A stretch of DNA of 64,000 nt from positions 124,001 to 188,000 of the forward strand of contig NZ_CANLGU010000005.1 in assembly GCF_947490405.1 (NCBI RefSeq), written 5' to 3'. Positions 35,588-43,890 of the stretch are shown here, piece after piece. Under the pieces are notes generated by a model that made no database searches, was not told the DNA's origin, and saw nothing but the letters and a program-made list of their open reading frames with translations. The position numbers and the translations under genes are program-made. Numbering within the stretch: position 1 is the first letter of the stretch; every line of letters begins with the position of its first letter. Source of the stretch: an uncultured Algibacter sp. (GTDB taxonomy: Bacteria > Bacteroidota > Bacteroidia > Flavobacteriales > Flavobacteriaceae).

Positions 35588-36271
35588 ATGAAAAAATTAC
35601 TCTTACTTTTTATTATGGTTTTTATTTTTTCTTGCGGAAATGAAAAAGTACTACAATTACCAGAAATTGATTATTCTGGAATTACTGAAATCAAAGATGT
35701 TTCACACGCGTATTTATTCTATGACGAAACACAACCTAATCATATTGACCTAAATAGAAAAAATCTAATAAGCACTACCAATTGGCTCATTAATGTAGAT
35801 AAACGTTTAACGTTAAAACAAGCCATTCCTAAAATTAAATTCCTTCAAGACAAAAAGTCTAATTCCAGTCATAAAAATAAAAATGCTAAAAACTATTTTA
35901 CATGTCATGATCTAAATAATAATAATTTAGGGTTTTTGGAGTTTACTAATGTGGTTTATCAAAATGAATCCTTGAATGATTATTCTGGTGTGCTTTCAAA
36001 CCTTGAAGATACTACCAATTCTACAGCCATAGCCTTTGAGAAAAATAACACTATTGTTATAGCAAGTACTGTCCTAAAATCCATAATTACTGAAACCTCA
36101 AAAGACAGCTTATCATTTTACTTAAAAAAGTGCGACACAATTAATGGCATTATCTTCTTGAATTTTAATGAAGATTTATCTTTTCAAAGTTATATTGACT
36201 TCAAGTACGTTACGAACAAAACAGATTTAAAACACGCCAAAATATCAAACAAAGAATTTATATTTAATTAG
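35588..36271 (+). CDS. Lipoprotein of unknown function
   Basis: 227 residues. A signal MKKLLLLFIMVFIFSC with lipobox Cys16 predicts an outer-membrane or periplasmic lipoprotein. The mature region is mixed alpha/beta without motifs I recognise. It lies between folP and cdaA with 21- and 34-bp gaps, so it is likely co-transcribed with them. Confidence 0.75.
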   Translation: MKKLLLLFIMVFIFSCGNEKVLQLPEIDYSGITEIKDVSHAYLFYDETQPNHIDLNRKNLISTTNWLINVDKRLTLKQAIPKIKFLQDKKSNSSHKNKNAKNYFTCHDLNNNNLGFLEFTNVVYQNESLNDYSGVLSNLEDTTNSTAIAFEKNNTIVIASTVLKSIITETSKDSLSFYLKKCDTINGIIFLNFNEDLSFQSYIDFKYVTNKTDLKHAKISNKEFIFN

Positions 36272-36305
36272 TCTTATTTTATTAAATTTACCAAAACCCA
36301 CCACT

Positions 36306-37091
36306 TTGGATATTTTTAAAGACCTTTTAAAATTTACCGTAGTCGATATTATTGATGTTATATTAGTAGCACTACTACTCTACTATATTTACCGACTCAT
36401 TAAAGGCACCGTTGCTATCAATATTTTTATTGGAATTATAATCATTTACGGTGCATGGATGCTTACCGATTTTTTAAACATGGAACTTCTAACCAGTATA
36501 TTTGGTGGTTTTATGAAAGTAGGTATTATAGCTTTAATTGTAGTGTTTCAACCTGAAATAAGAAAGTTTTTACTTATGGTTGGCTCTACAAATTTTGGAG
36601 GGCGTAAAAAGTTTTTTCAGCAAATTAATTTCTTAAAAACTGAGCAAACCAGTGAAACCGATGTTGACGCTATAATTTCTGCTTGTTCTAAAATGTCTGT
36701 TTCAAGAACTGGTGCTTTAATTGTTTTTGAGCGTAATAACAATTTAGACTTCTTATCATCCTCTGGAGATGAAATGAATATTAAAGTTACTCAACCCATC
36801 ATAGAAAGTATTTTTTTTAAAAATAGTCCGCTGCATGATGGTGCTATTATTGTTAGTAATAATGTGGTTAAAGCAACACGTGTTATTCTTCCTGTTAATA
36901 ACGAAAAACACATTCCTCAACGTTTTGGTTTACGCCATAGAGCCGCTATAGGCGTTACGGAGAAAACCGATGCCTTAGCCTTAGTTGTTAGTGAAGAAAC
37001 AGGGCATATTTCTTATTTTAAAGATGGTGAGTTTGTGGTATTTGAAGACTCTAATGAATTAAATAGTATGATTAAAACCGATTTAGCTTAA
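36306..37091 (+). CDS. cdaA: Diadenylate cyclase CdaA, TTG start
   Basis: 261 residues from TTG 36306 (reads MDIFKDLLKFTVVDI), chosen because it restores the conserved amphipathic start before the first helix. Three N-terminal helices (about 15-85) are followed by the DAC domain with DGA at 178-180 (SPLHDGAIIV) and RHR at 210-212 (GLRHRAAIG), the catalytic motifs that condense two ATP into c-di-AMP. No CdaR gene is adjacent, as usual outside Firmicutes. The stop overlaps the start of the next gene by one base. Confidence 0.92.
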   Translation: MDIFKDLLKFTVVDIIDVILVALLLYYIYRLIKGTVAINIFIGIIIIYGAWMLTDFLNMELLTSIFGGFMKVGIIALIVVFQPEIRKFLLMVGSTNFGGRKKFFQQINFLKTEQTSETDVDAIISACSKMSVSRTGALIVFERNNNLDFLSSSGDEMNIKVTQPIIESIFFKNSPLHDGAIIVSNNVVKATRVILPVNNEKHIPQRFGLRHRAAIGVTEKTDALALVVSEETGHISYFKDGEFVVFEDSNELNSMIKTDLA

Positions 37092-37879
37092 TGACTTGCA
37101 GAAACTGTAACAACACTTTAAGAACAGATTTTAGCTATTGTCCAGATTGTGGTTCCAAGATCATTAGAAACAGGTTAACACCTAAAAGCTTGATATTTGA
37201 TGTTATAGAGCGTTATTTTAACCTAGATAACACCTTTTTAAAAACACTTTGGCATATGATTGTTAAGCCTGAAAGTGTTTGTGGTGGTTATATATCTGGT
37301 ATTCGTAAAAAATATTTAAATCCAGTTAGTATGCTGGCTATTTCGTTAACGCTTTCTGGATTCGTTATCTTTTTAACCAAAAAGTTGGCTTGGAGTTCAA
37401 TTGACTTTTCAAAAATAAGTTATGCGCAAACAAGTTCTGGAGGTGCAGGCACTGAAAAAATCATGTCTGCAACTATGGAATATGGCTCAATACTTTTTTT
37501 ATTTTACATTCCTGTTTTAGCCTTTGCTAGTTTTCTTTTTTTCAACAAAAAGCAATACAATTTCGCAGAGCATACGGTTACCGCTATATATGCTTTAACC
37601 AGTTTTGGTATTATAGGCTCCCTCTATGCCATTCCCACATTATTTGTAAGTCCGCAGTTTTATTTTGAAACAGCACTTTTATACTCCTTTATCATGGTAC
37701 TATTTTGTATTTATGTGGCTTATAAAAATTCAAAAAACAGCTTAAAATCCTTATTTTGGAGGATACCAATGTTTTTATTCATCTTTTTAATTGGATATAT
37801 GGGGGTTTCCATACTAACCTTTGCAGCCTTATTTATCACTGGAGAAATATCTGTTCAAGATTTTATGCCAACTAAATAA
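37091..37879 (+). CDS. DUF3667 zinc-ribbon membrane protein
   Basis: 262 residues. An N-terminal zinc ribbon (CRNC near 3-6, CPDC near 17-20) is followed by the DUF3667 motif GGYISGIRKKYLNPVSML near 66-83 and five or so membrane helices. It overlaps the cdaA stop codon by one base (TAATG), indicating coupled translation. Function unknown. Coupling to cdaA makes a link with c-di-AMP signalling worth noting, but this is inference. Confidence 0.87.
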   Translation: MTCRNCNNTLRTDFSYCPDCGSKIIRNRLTPKSLIFDVIERYFNLDNTFLKTLWHMIVKPESVCGGYISGIRKKYLNPVSMLAISLTLSGFVIFLTKKLAWSSIDFSKISYAQTSSGGAGTEKIMSATMEYGSILFLFYIPVLAFASFLFFNKKQYNFAEHTVTAIYALTSFGIIGSLYAIPTLFVSPQFYFETALLYSFIMVLFCIYVAYKNSKNSLKSLFWRIPMFLFIFLIGYMGVSILTFAALFITGEISVQDFMPTK

Positions 37880-37883
37880 AAAA

Positions 37884-39656
37884 CTAAGCCACCTCGGCCT
37901 CTTGTAAAAACTGAACTTCATAGAGGTTCTTATAGTAACCATCTTTCTTTTTAAGAAGCTCTGTATGAGTACCTTGCTCTACAATTTTACCAGCATCCAT
38001 AACGATAATTTTGTCTGCTTTTTTCACTGTAGCTAAACGGTGCGCTATAACTATAGATGTTCTGCCTTTCGTGATTTTATCTGTAGCATTTTGAATCAAT
38101 TGTTCTGAATACGAATCCACAGAAGATGTAGCTTCATCCAATACCAAAATACTAGGGTTTGTTACGTAAGCACGTAAAAACGAAATCAGTTGACGCTGGC
38201 CAGAAGATAACATCACACCACGCTCTTTTACGTTGTAATGATAACCATCAGGAAGCGTCATAATAAAATCATGAATCCCAATATCTTTAGCAGCTTGATA
38301 CACTTCGTCTTCAGTAATCTTTGGATGGTTTAAAGTAATATTATTTAAGATCGTATCTGCAAACAAAAACACATCTTGTAAAACAACAGCAATTTGCGTT
38401 CTTAAGGAAGCTAAAGTCACATCCTTTATATCAATCCCATCCACAGAAATCACACCATCTTTAATTTCATAAAACCGATTTAATAAGTTTATTATCGTAG
38501 ATTTTCCAGCACCCGTAGCACCAACAATAGCAACCGTTTCGCCTTGTGTTACATCAAAAGAAATCCCTTTAAGCACTTCCTCATCTTCCACATAACTAAA
38601 ATGCACATCATCAAACTTTATACTTCCTTTAAACGATTCAGCATTATAAGTGCCTTTATCATCAATTTGAGACGTCGTATCAATCACTTTAAACACACGT
38701 GTAGCTGCAACCATTCCCATTTGTAGGGTATTAAATTTATCAGCAATTTGTCGTAATGGTCTAAAGAGCATCGGCATAAACATTACAAACGCAATTAAAT
38801 CACCTTGAGTTACAGAGCTATTTGCAAGTATAATATTTAAACCACCATACCAAGTTACCAAACCTATACAAATTGATGAAACCAAATCTGGCAACGGAAA
38901 AAATATAGAGTTATACCAAACCGTTTTAACCCAGCCTTTTTTATGGCGTTCATTAATGGCTTTAAAATTATCTAATTCAATAGTTTCTCTGGTAAACAAT
39001 TGTAATATTTTCATACCCGTTAAGCGCTCTTGCACAAACGAATTTAAATTTGAAACCTCCGTTCTAACTTCCTCAAAAGCCTTTTTCATATACTTCTGAA
39101 AAAGACGTGTGGCGTAAAGTAAAATGGGTAACATAATTAAAACAATAAGGCTCAACTTCAAATTTAAATATAGCATAACCCCAAAAACCACAGTCATAGC
39201 TAATAAATCTTTAAAAATCATAAAAAGCCCTTGTCCAAAAATATCAGCAATACGCTCCATATCTGTCACAGCGCGTGTTATAAGTATCCCAACCGAAGAG
39301 TTATCATAGTACTTCATTTTAAATTTAAGTAAATGATCAAAGAGTTTTACACGTACATCCATTACCAAGTTTTGCCCCAACCAAGCCGCGTAATAAACAA
39401 AAAGCAACTGGAAAACCGTTTGAAAAATTAAAACACCAAGCATCAACATAATGTAAAACAAAAAGTCTTTAGCATCATAAGCTTCTATACTATCATCAAT
39501 AGCATATTTTGTAATATAAGGTGTTGCTGCACTAAAAACAGCTAATAAAACCACCAATAAAATCAATCCAAAGAAAACACCTTTATAAGGGGTAATGTAT
39601 TCAAACAAGCGCTTAAAAAGTTTAAAATCAAAAATATTTTCTTTCGGTTTACTCAT
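37884..39656 (-). CDS. MsbA-like ABC exporter (fused permease-ATPase)
   Basis: 590 residues. Six membrane helices of the type I exporter fold (about 20-330) are fused to an ATPase with Walker A GATGAGKST near 380, signature LSSGQRQL, Walker B ILVLDEATSSVD and switch His in VIAHRLATV. The signature reads LSSGQ instead of LSGGQ, seen in many Bacteroidota homologues. A half-transporter that should homodimerise, exporting a lipid or drug-like substrate. It directly abuts the truA stop codon and is probably co-transcribed. Confidence 0.92.
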   Translation of the reverse strand: MSKPKENIFDFKLFKRLFEYITPYKGVFFGLILLVVLLAVFSAATPYITKYAIDDSIEAYDAKDFLFYIMLMLGVLIFQTVFQLLFVYYAAWLGQNLVMDVRVKLFDHLLKFKMKYYDNSSVGILITRAVTDMERIADIFGQGLFMIFKDLLAMTVVFGVMLYLNLKLSLIVLIMLPILLYATRLFQKYMKKAFEEVRTEVSNLNSFVQERLTGMKILQLFTRETIELDNFKAINERHKKGWVKTVWYNSIFFPLPDLVSSICIGLVTWYGGLNIILANSSVTQGDLIAFVMFMPMLFRPLRQIADKFNTLQMGMVAATRVFKVIDTTSQIDDKGTYNAESFKGSIKFDDVHFSYVEDEEVLKGISFDVTQGETVAIVGATGAGKSTIINLLNRFYEIKDGVISVDGIDIKDVTLASLRTQIAVVLQDVFLFADTILNNITLNHPKITEDEVYQAAKDIGIHDFIMTLPDGYHYNVKERGVMLSSGQRQLISFLRAYVTNPSILVLDEATSSVDSYSEQLIQNATDKITKGRTSIVIAHRLATVKKADKIIVMDAGKIVEQGTHTELLKKKDGYYKNLYEVQFLQEAEVA

Positions 39657-40400
39657 CTATAATATTATATCTTCAGGATATTCAATTTGTGTTAAATACA
39701 AGCCATGTGCCGGAACAGAAAACCCAGCTTCACTCCTGCTTTTAGATTGTATAACGGTATGCAAATCATCAACGTCCATTTTACCTAAACCAATATTCAC
39801 CATGGTTCCCACAATAGCTCTAACCATGTTCCTTAAAAACCGATTTGCTTTAATGGTAAAATGCAACTCATCACCCTCTAAAACCCATGCTGCATGCATA
39901 ATATCACAATAATACGTTTTTACATCGGTTTGCGACTTAGAAAAACATTGAAAATCTTTATACTCAAATAAAATTTTGCAAGCCGCATTCATCCTATCTA
40001 CATCCAATACTTGTCGTATCGCATAAGTATTATCATAAGTAAACACATTTTTCTTCAAAGCTACGCGATACAAATATGTTCTACTTACAGCATCAAAACG
40101 TGCATGCGCATCAGATTTTACTTTGTAAATTTTGGTAATTGAAATATCTTGAGGTAAAAACGAATTCAGTTTAAAAACAAGCTGGTTTACATCAAAAGTA
40201 GCATCCGTATCAAAATGCGCTATCAGTTCCGTAGCATGCACACCGGCATCGGTACGTCCTGCACCAACCACAGCAAGTGTTTCGCTTAATAAAGTAGATA
40301 AAGCCTGCTCTAAAACCTCCTGAACTGTTATGGCATTGGGCTGAATCTGCCAACCATGATACGCTTTACCATTATAAGAAATTGCTATAAAATATCTCAA
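39657..40400 (-). CDS. truA: tRNA pseudouridine synthase A
   Basis: 247 residues. The catalytic Asp lies in GAGRTDAGVHA near 46-56, with the upstream YNGKAYHGWQIQP and downstream FLRNMVRAIVG motifs of TruA. It makes pseudouridine at positions 38-40 of the tRNA anticodon arm. The normal length is kept. Forms a two-gene unit with the ABC exporter that begins at its stop codon. Confidence 0.95.
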   Translation of the reverse strand: MRYFIAISYNGKAYHGWQIQPNAITVQEVLEQALSTLLSETLAVVGAGRTDAGVHATELIAHFDTDATFDVNQLVFKLNSFLPQDISITKIYKVKSDAHARFDAVSRTYLYRVALKKNVFTYDNTYAIRQVLDVDRMNAACKILFEYKDFQCFSKSQTDVKTYYCDIMHAAWVLEGDELHFTIKANRFLRNMVRAIVGTMVNIGLGKMDVDDLHTVIQSKSRSEAGFSVPAHGLYLTQIEYPEDIIL

Positions 40401-40500
40401 CCCGTTTCACTGCTTTTATAAAACACAAAGATAGCGAGATTTATGGGTCTTAAGAAACCTGCAATCTTAATTAAATATTAAAAATAAATTTTATGTTTTT

Positions 40501-40658
40501 GGCGTTACCACATGGGTCGGGCTTTCACTACTCAATCTTTTTAAAGCGTCATCGCCTAGAAAGAAAAACTGTAGAAATCTATAAAATTTTATCCCCAATC
40601 AAAATACAGTTTCAAAGCTTTAAAAAGGATTTCAAACATGCAGTTCAATCCCTAACGC
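40501..40658 (-). repeat. Dispersed GCGTTA/TAACGC element, copy d (expanded)
   Basis: Reverse orientation: GGCGTTACCACATGGGTCGGGCTTTC at the left end, CCCTAACGCGGG at the right. The interior is long and carries internal inverted repeats (ATCTTTTTAAAGC and GCTTTAAAAAGGAT), like the expanded copy e. An open frame that crosses this repeat is not a gene. Confidence 0.7.
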
Positions 40659-40716
40659 GGGTATATTTGTTTATTTTGTTTTTTAAAAAGAAATTGACTT
40701 TTCTTGGGAAGGTTCG

Positions 40717-40850
40717 TTTACCGTGCTTGTGTATGGTTAGTTACGTGTTTAAGCACATAATTTAGTAAATAAAAATCGAATAGAAAATCTGCGAGAATTT
40801 TCGTAAGTAAGCTATAACTAAGCAATTAATTATACACGGTGTTGGCAGTA
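40717..40850. repeat. Element with inverted-repeat ends beside the RloAB genes
   Basis: Left end ACCGTGCTTGTGTATGGTTAGTTA. Right end TAACTAAGC...TATACACGGTGTTGGC (40815-40846). The ends are imperfect inverted repeats (ACCGTG..TGTAT...TTAGTTA against its complement). I recall similar elements next to accessory genes in Flavobacteriaceae, but cannot check copy number here. It ends 5 bp before the 3' end of the rloB-like gene. Confidence 0.5.
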
Positions 40851-40854
40851 GGCT

Positions 40855-41499
40855 TTATTTTTCAAGTCCATCCTTTACTGATTTCGTTTCAAAAATAGAA
40901 TGCATTTGACAAGTTCCGCTTTCGGGATTATTGAAATCAAAATCATTTACTCTATTTGAATTATCTATGGCTACATCTAAATGTGGCTTTAATTTCTTGT
41001 AGATGTCATTATTTTGTTTAGTAAAATATTTTTGAGTTTTTTCATAATCAGGTAAATGCTTTTTCAATTGCTTAATAGCATTCTCACAATTATTGAAAAA
41101 TTTTCCAGTTCTTTCAAAATGAAGTAAAATCCAAAATTCTACACAAGGATTATTAATTATAACCTCTACATTTTTGTGCTTAGAAGAGATTTTTTGAGTG
41201 TATTCTTTTAGAAACTGTATAGGGGTTTTATCTCCTTTTTTAGTTTCTCTACTTTCTTTTATCAAAACATCAAAATCTATTATCCAAAAAACTTTGTCAT
41301 ATTCCTTAGAAGACTCAATTACCTTTTTATACTGGTCTTTAAGTTTTTTCTTTTGAGGAATTTCAGGTATTAAATCCACTCTTAAAGAGCGTTCATTTCT
41401 TTTTAGCATTTGAATATACCAAAATTCACATTCGCCTTCAACTATAAAAGCATATCTAGGTTTTCTTTTGGGTGTATTTCTTTTAGTTCTCATTCTCAA
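40855..41499 (-). CDS. RloB-family protein, probable nuclease/toxin of an AbiL-like system
   Basis: 214 residues. The N-terminal YAFIVEGECEFWY (Glu21, Glu23, Glu25) and the later FWIIDFDV (Asp75, Asp77) resemble the acidic motifs of TOPRIM-type nucleases and are conserved in RloB. NNPCVEFWILLHFE near 120-133 is the other hallmark. In restriction-linked and AbiL loci RloB is paired with an AAA ATPase, exactly as here. The start lies inside the ATPase gene (17-bp overlap), so translation is coupled. Probable effector of an abortive-infection defence (inference from family and pairing). Confidence 0.82.
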   Translation of the reverse strand: MRMRTKRNTPKRKPRYAFIVEGECEFWYIQMLKRNERSLRVDLIPEIPQKKKLKDQYKKVIESSKEYDKVFWIIDFDVLIKESRETKKGDKTPIQFLKEYTQKISSKHKNVEVIINNPCVEFWILLHFERTGKFFNNCENAIKQLKKHLPDYEKTQKYFTKQNNDIYKKLKPHLDVAIDNSNRVNDFDFNNPESGTCQMHSIFETKSVKDGLEK

Positions 41500-42778
41500 A
41501 ATTCAAGTAATAATCTCCAAGATTTGGTGTTCCACCTAGTTTTCCAGCTTTGTAAGCATTTAATATATTAGTTGTATCTCTTACAATTGAACTATCGAAA
41601 TCTGATAATGAATATAATTGAGTAGAGCAGGATTCATTTTTATCTGTAAACCAAATTATATCATTCCTAAATAAATCTTTATTGTTTAAAATTTCTCTAT
41701 TATGGGTTGTTGCTATGATTTGTGAGTTTTTAGAATTGACTAAAAAAGATAAAAGGAAATGTATGTATAAATCAGGATGTAATGAATCCTCTAATTCATC
41801 AATCGGAAAAGCTATACTAGAATTTACCAATAAACTCAATAACCCTGCAAAACCATAATATCTTTGAGTTCCTTGAGATTCTAAATTAAAAGGAAGTGAA
41901 TATTTTTTACCATCAATAGTGTGCTCAAGCTCCAATTTTTTAAGTGGATTAGATTTAATTTTTTCAATCATATCTTCTGGAAGCTCTAGTGCTTCAAACA
42001 CTCTTAACATTTTATCATCCAATTCCTTCTTTTCGTCATTTATTAGAATGTCAGAAATATTAAAATCAGCTTTTTTAAGTATATGAACTAAAGCATCTTT
42101 ATTTAATTTTGATTTTTCTATTTGAGAAGTAATGTACCCATCAAGTTCTGTTTTAGTTTGAACTAAAGGCCTAAGGTATTCGGTGAACCAATCAGTGACT
42201 TCTTTTAGATGAAAAAGTTCAATATTTGTTTTCATAAAACCACCTAAAACAGTATTGTTCCAAAGGGTATTTGCTTCAAGGTTTTTTTCAAATGTTTTAT
42301 CTTTCTTTATTTTACTGCCGAAAGTAATTTCAGTGAATTGTTTATTTATGTCAGTTGTTCTTTTGAAAACACTAGCTTTATTTGGGTCATAAAATTTTAA
42401 TTCCTCACTTATTACAGCTTTTTCACAGTATTCAACTACATATGAATATCTAACTTTATTTTGAATAAAGTCGATTGAGAAAGTAGTACTATTATTTAAT
42501 GTGCTTTCATCAAAAAGAAATGGGTTAAAATCTAAAGTATCAGTTTTCTTTTTTTGTGGTTCTAAAACCAAATCTCTAAAGTAATCTAATGCTTTTAAAA
42601 CTGTAGTTTTACCTGAAGCATTTGCTCCATAAATTAAAGCAAGTTTTAAAAGTCTAATGTCATTTTCTGAGTGGATTATATAGTAATCTTCTAAATCATT
42701 CGATTTAGTTGCCTCAAAAGAAAGAGTTTGTTTTTCTTTAATAGAGCCGAAATTCTCTACACTAAAATTAATTATCAT
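41483..42778 (-). CDS. RloA-like AAA ATPase (AAA15/AAA21), AbiL-like defence
   Basis: 431 residues, SMC/OLD-like ABC-type ATPase. The start MIINFSVENFGSIKEKQTLSF is the typical beta-hairpin of this family. Walker A GANASGKT is at 51-58, a signature-like SQGTQRYYG near 290-298, Walker B with FPIDELEDSLHPD near 316-328 and a switch motif IATTHNREIL. The insert between carries helical lid sequence. Together with RloB it forms a two-gene ATPase-effector module related to AbiL and distantly to OLD/PARIS systems. Likely senses phage infection and activates the effector. Confidence 0.85.
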   Translation of the reverse strand: MIINFSVENFGSIKEKQTLSFEATKSNDLEDYYIIHSENDIRLLKLALIYGANASGKTTVLKALDYFRDLVLEPQKKKTDTLDFNPFLFDESTLNNSTTFSIDFIQNKVRYSYVVEYCEKAVISEELKFYDPNKASVFKRTTDINKQFTEITFGSKIKKDKTFEKNLEANTLWNNTVLGGFMKTNIELFHLKEVTDWFTEYLRPLVQTKTELDGYITSQIEKSKLNKDALVHILKKADFNISDILINDEKKELDDKMLRVFEALELPEDMIEKIKSNPLKKLELEHTIDGKKYSLPFNLESQGTQRYYGFAGLLSLLVNSSIAFPIDELEDSLHPDLYIHFLLSFLVNSKNSQIIATTHNREILNNKDLFRNDIIWFTDKNESCSTQLYSLSDFDSSIVRDTTNILNAYKAGKLGGTPNLGDYYLNFENEN

Positions 42779-42795
42779 AATTTTTTAGTCTAAAA

Positions 42796-42817
42796 TTGTA
42801 AGTTGTTTACAAAAATA
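42796..42817 (-). promoter_or_regulatory. rloA promoter with overlapping palindrome
   Basis: On the minus strand TATTTTTG (42810-42817) is a good -7 box 32 bp before the ATG. The palindrome TTGTAA-N5-TTACAA (42796-42812) overlaps it and could be an operator that silences the system. Confidence 0.45.
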
Positions 42818-42898
42818 GAACAAAAAAACATATTAAGCTAATTTCATAATGGGTTTCCTCAGCTTACTGCCAATGCTTCGCGGATATGAAATCGTTTT

Positions 42899-42924
42899 AA
42901 TACTGAAACAAGTTCAGCACAGGT
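42899..42924. repeat. CTGAA-N5-TTCAG short palindrome, first copy
   Basis: Part of TACTGAAACAAGTTCAGCACAGGTG, a short palindrome of a type I recall as common between flavobacterial genes. A sister copy lies at 43049-43071, directly at the start of the phosphodiesterase gene. Confidence 0.5.
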
Positions 42925-43071
42925 GTTTTATATCCAACGGTAAACGAAGGTAGCTGAAAATTTTTACAAATTCAAGTTAATAATCTCCATTCCCAACACA
43001 TTAAATGAATTATCAATAACTTTACAATCTTAAATGTATAATGTAGAGATACTGAACTAAATTCAGCACAA

Positions 43072-43587
43072 GTGACCAAAATCCTCCTGCTTTCAGATAC
43101 ACATAGTTATATAGACAACGACATTTTAAAGTACGTAAAACAAGCTGATGAAGTATGGCATGCTGGCGATATTGGCAGTTTAAAAGTTACTGACGCTATA
43201 AAAGCATTAAAAACTTTACGTGGTGTTTATGGTAATATTGATGATGCCAAGGTGCGTGTAGAATTCCCAGAGCATAACCGGTTTATGTGTGAGGATGTTG
43301 ATGTTTGGATAACCCATATTGGTGGTTATCCGCCAAAATACAATATGCGTGTTGCTGAAACGATAAAACAAAATCCACCACGACTTTTTATTTGCGGACA
43401 TTCGCATATTTTAAAAGTGATGCCAGATAAAAAGTTAAACCTCATCCACATGAATCCTGGGGCAGTTGGTAAACATGGGTTCCATAAAACCAGAACCATG
43501 CTCCGTTTTACGATTGATGGCAAAAAAATTGATAATCTTGAGGTTATTGAGTTTCCTGTAAGGCATCCGAAGGGAAGCCCCTCCTAA
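43072..43587 (+). CDS. YfcE/MJ0936-type metallophosphoesterase, GTG start
   Basis: 171 residues from GTG 43072 (M-T-K-ILLLSDTHSYID). Motifs in order: DTH near 9-11, GDIG near 32-35, GNID near 53-56, CGHSH near 104-108 and NPGAVG near 123-128, the binuclear metal site of small phosphodiesterases acting on phosphodiester substrates. The start codon sits at the end of a CTGAA...TTCAG palindrome (43049-43071), and the frame upstream is open to a TAA at 43039, so the 5' region has been shaped by that repeat. Confidence 0.88.
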   Translation: MTKILLLSDTHSYIDNDILKYVKQADEVWHAGDIGSLKVTDAIKALKTLRGVYGNIDDAKVRVEFPEHNRFMCEDVDVWITHIGGYPPKYNMRVAETIKQNPPRLFICGHSHILKVMPDKKLNLIHMNPGAVGKHGFHKTRTMLRFTIDGKKIDNLEVIEFPVRHPKGSPS

Positions 43588-43593
43588 ATCCTC

Positions 43594-43831
43594 CCCAAAT
43601 AGGGAGGACTTGCTTACTGTTTCGGTATATTATTTTCTAAAACAATTCTTTTAAAATTTTATGGATCTGAGTGTTCCCTTCTTGGAAAGGGTTAGGGATG
43701 GGTTAATTTCCATGGCTCGCATAGGCTTATTACTAAAAAAAAGTCTGAAAAGAAAGCAATCATTCAACCTCAAAACATGCAATATTTTATCCTACACAGT
43801 TTGCCTCCTTTGGAGGGATTAAGGGTGGCTT
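43594..43831. repeat. Cluster of short degenerate CCTCC/GGAGG repeats
   Basis: Three segments (about 43594-43621, 43676-43707 and 43801-43831) carry CCTCCC...GGGAGG, TTCCCTTC...GAAAGGGTTAGGGATGGG and CCTCCTTTGGAGGGATTAAGGG. They look like eroded members of short palindromic intergenic repeats. They fill most of the 303-bp gap between the phosphodiesterase and the FKBP gene. Nothing else is visible there. Confidence 0.45.
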
Positions 43832-43847
43832 TTTACTTTATTAGTTG

Positions 43848-43855
43848 TAAATTTG
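43848..43855 (+). promoter_or_regulatory. -7 box of the FKBP gene
   Basis: TAAATTTG matches TAnnTTTG exactly and lies 35 bp before ATG 43891. No clear -33 element. Confidence 0.5.
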
Positions 43856-43890
43856 CAGACTTATTTAAAAAACAGAAAATAGTATTAGTT

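Larger units (their letters stand above)
40842..42873. mobile_element. Putative gene cassette: RloAB pair bracketed by TTGGCAGTA inverted repeats
   Basis: TTGGCAGTA at 40842-40850 and its exact complement TACTGCCAA at 42865-42873 bracket the two-gene module. The match extends to TTGGCAGTA-n-GC on both sides. No transposase or integrase is present. This could mark the borders of a mobile defence cassette, or be chance similarity. Confidence 0.35.

Noticed and set aside
40493-40765. An open frame of 90 codons on the plus strand
   Set aside because: It runs through repeat copy d and its flanks, has no motif or ribosome site of note, and its codons look random.
43777-43890. Longer N-terminus for the FKBP protein
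   Set aside because: It lies in repeat DNA upstream of the -7 box, and the FKBP domain begins normally at 43891.
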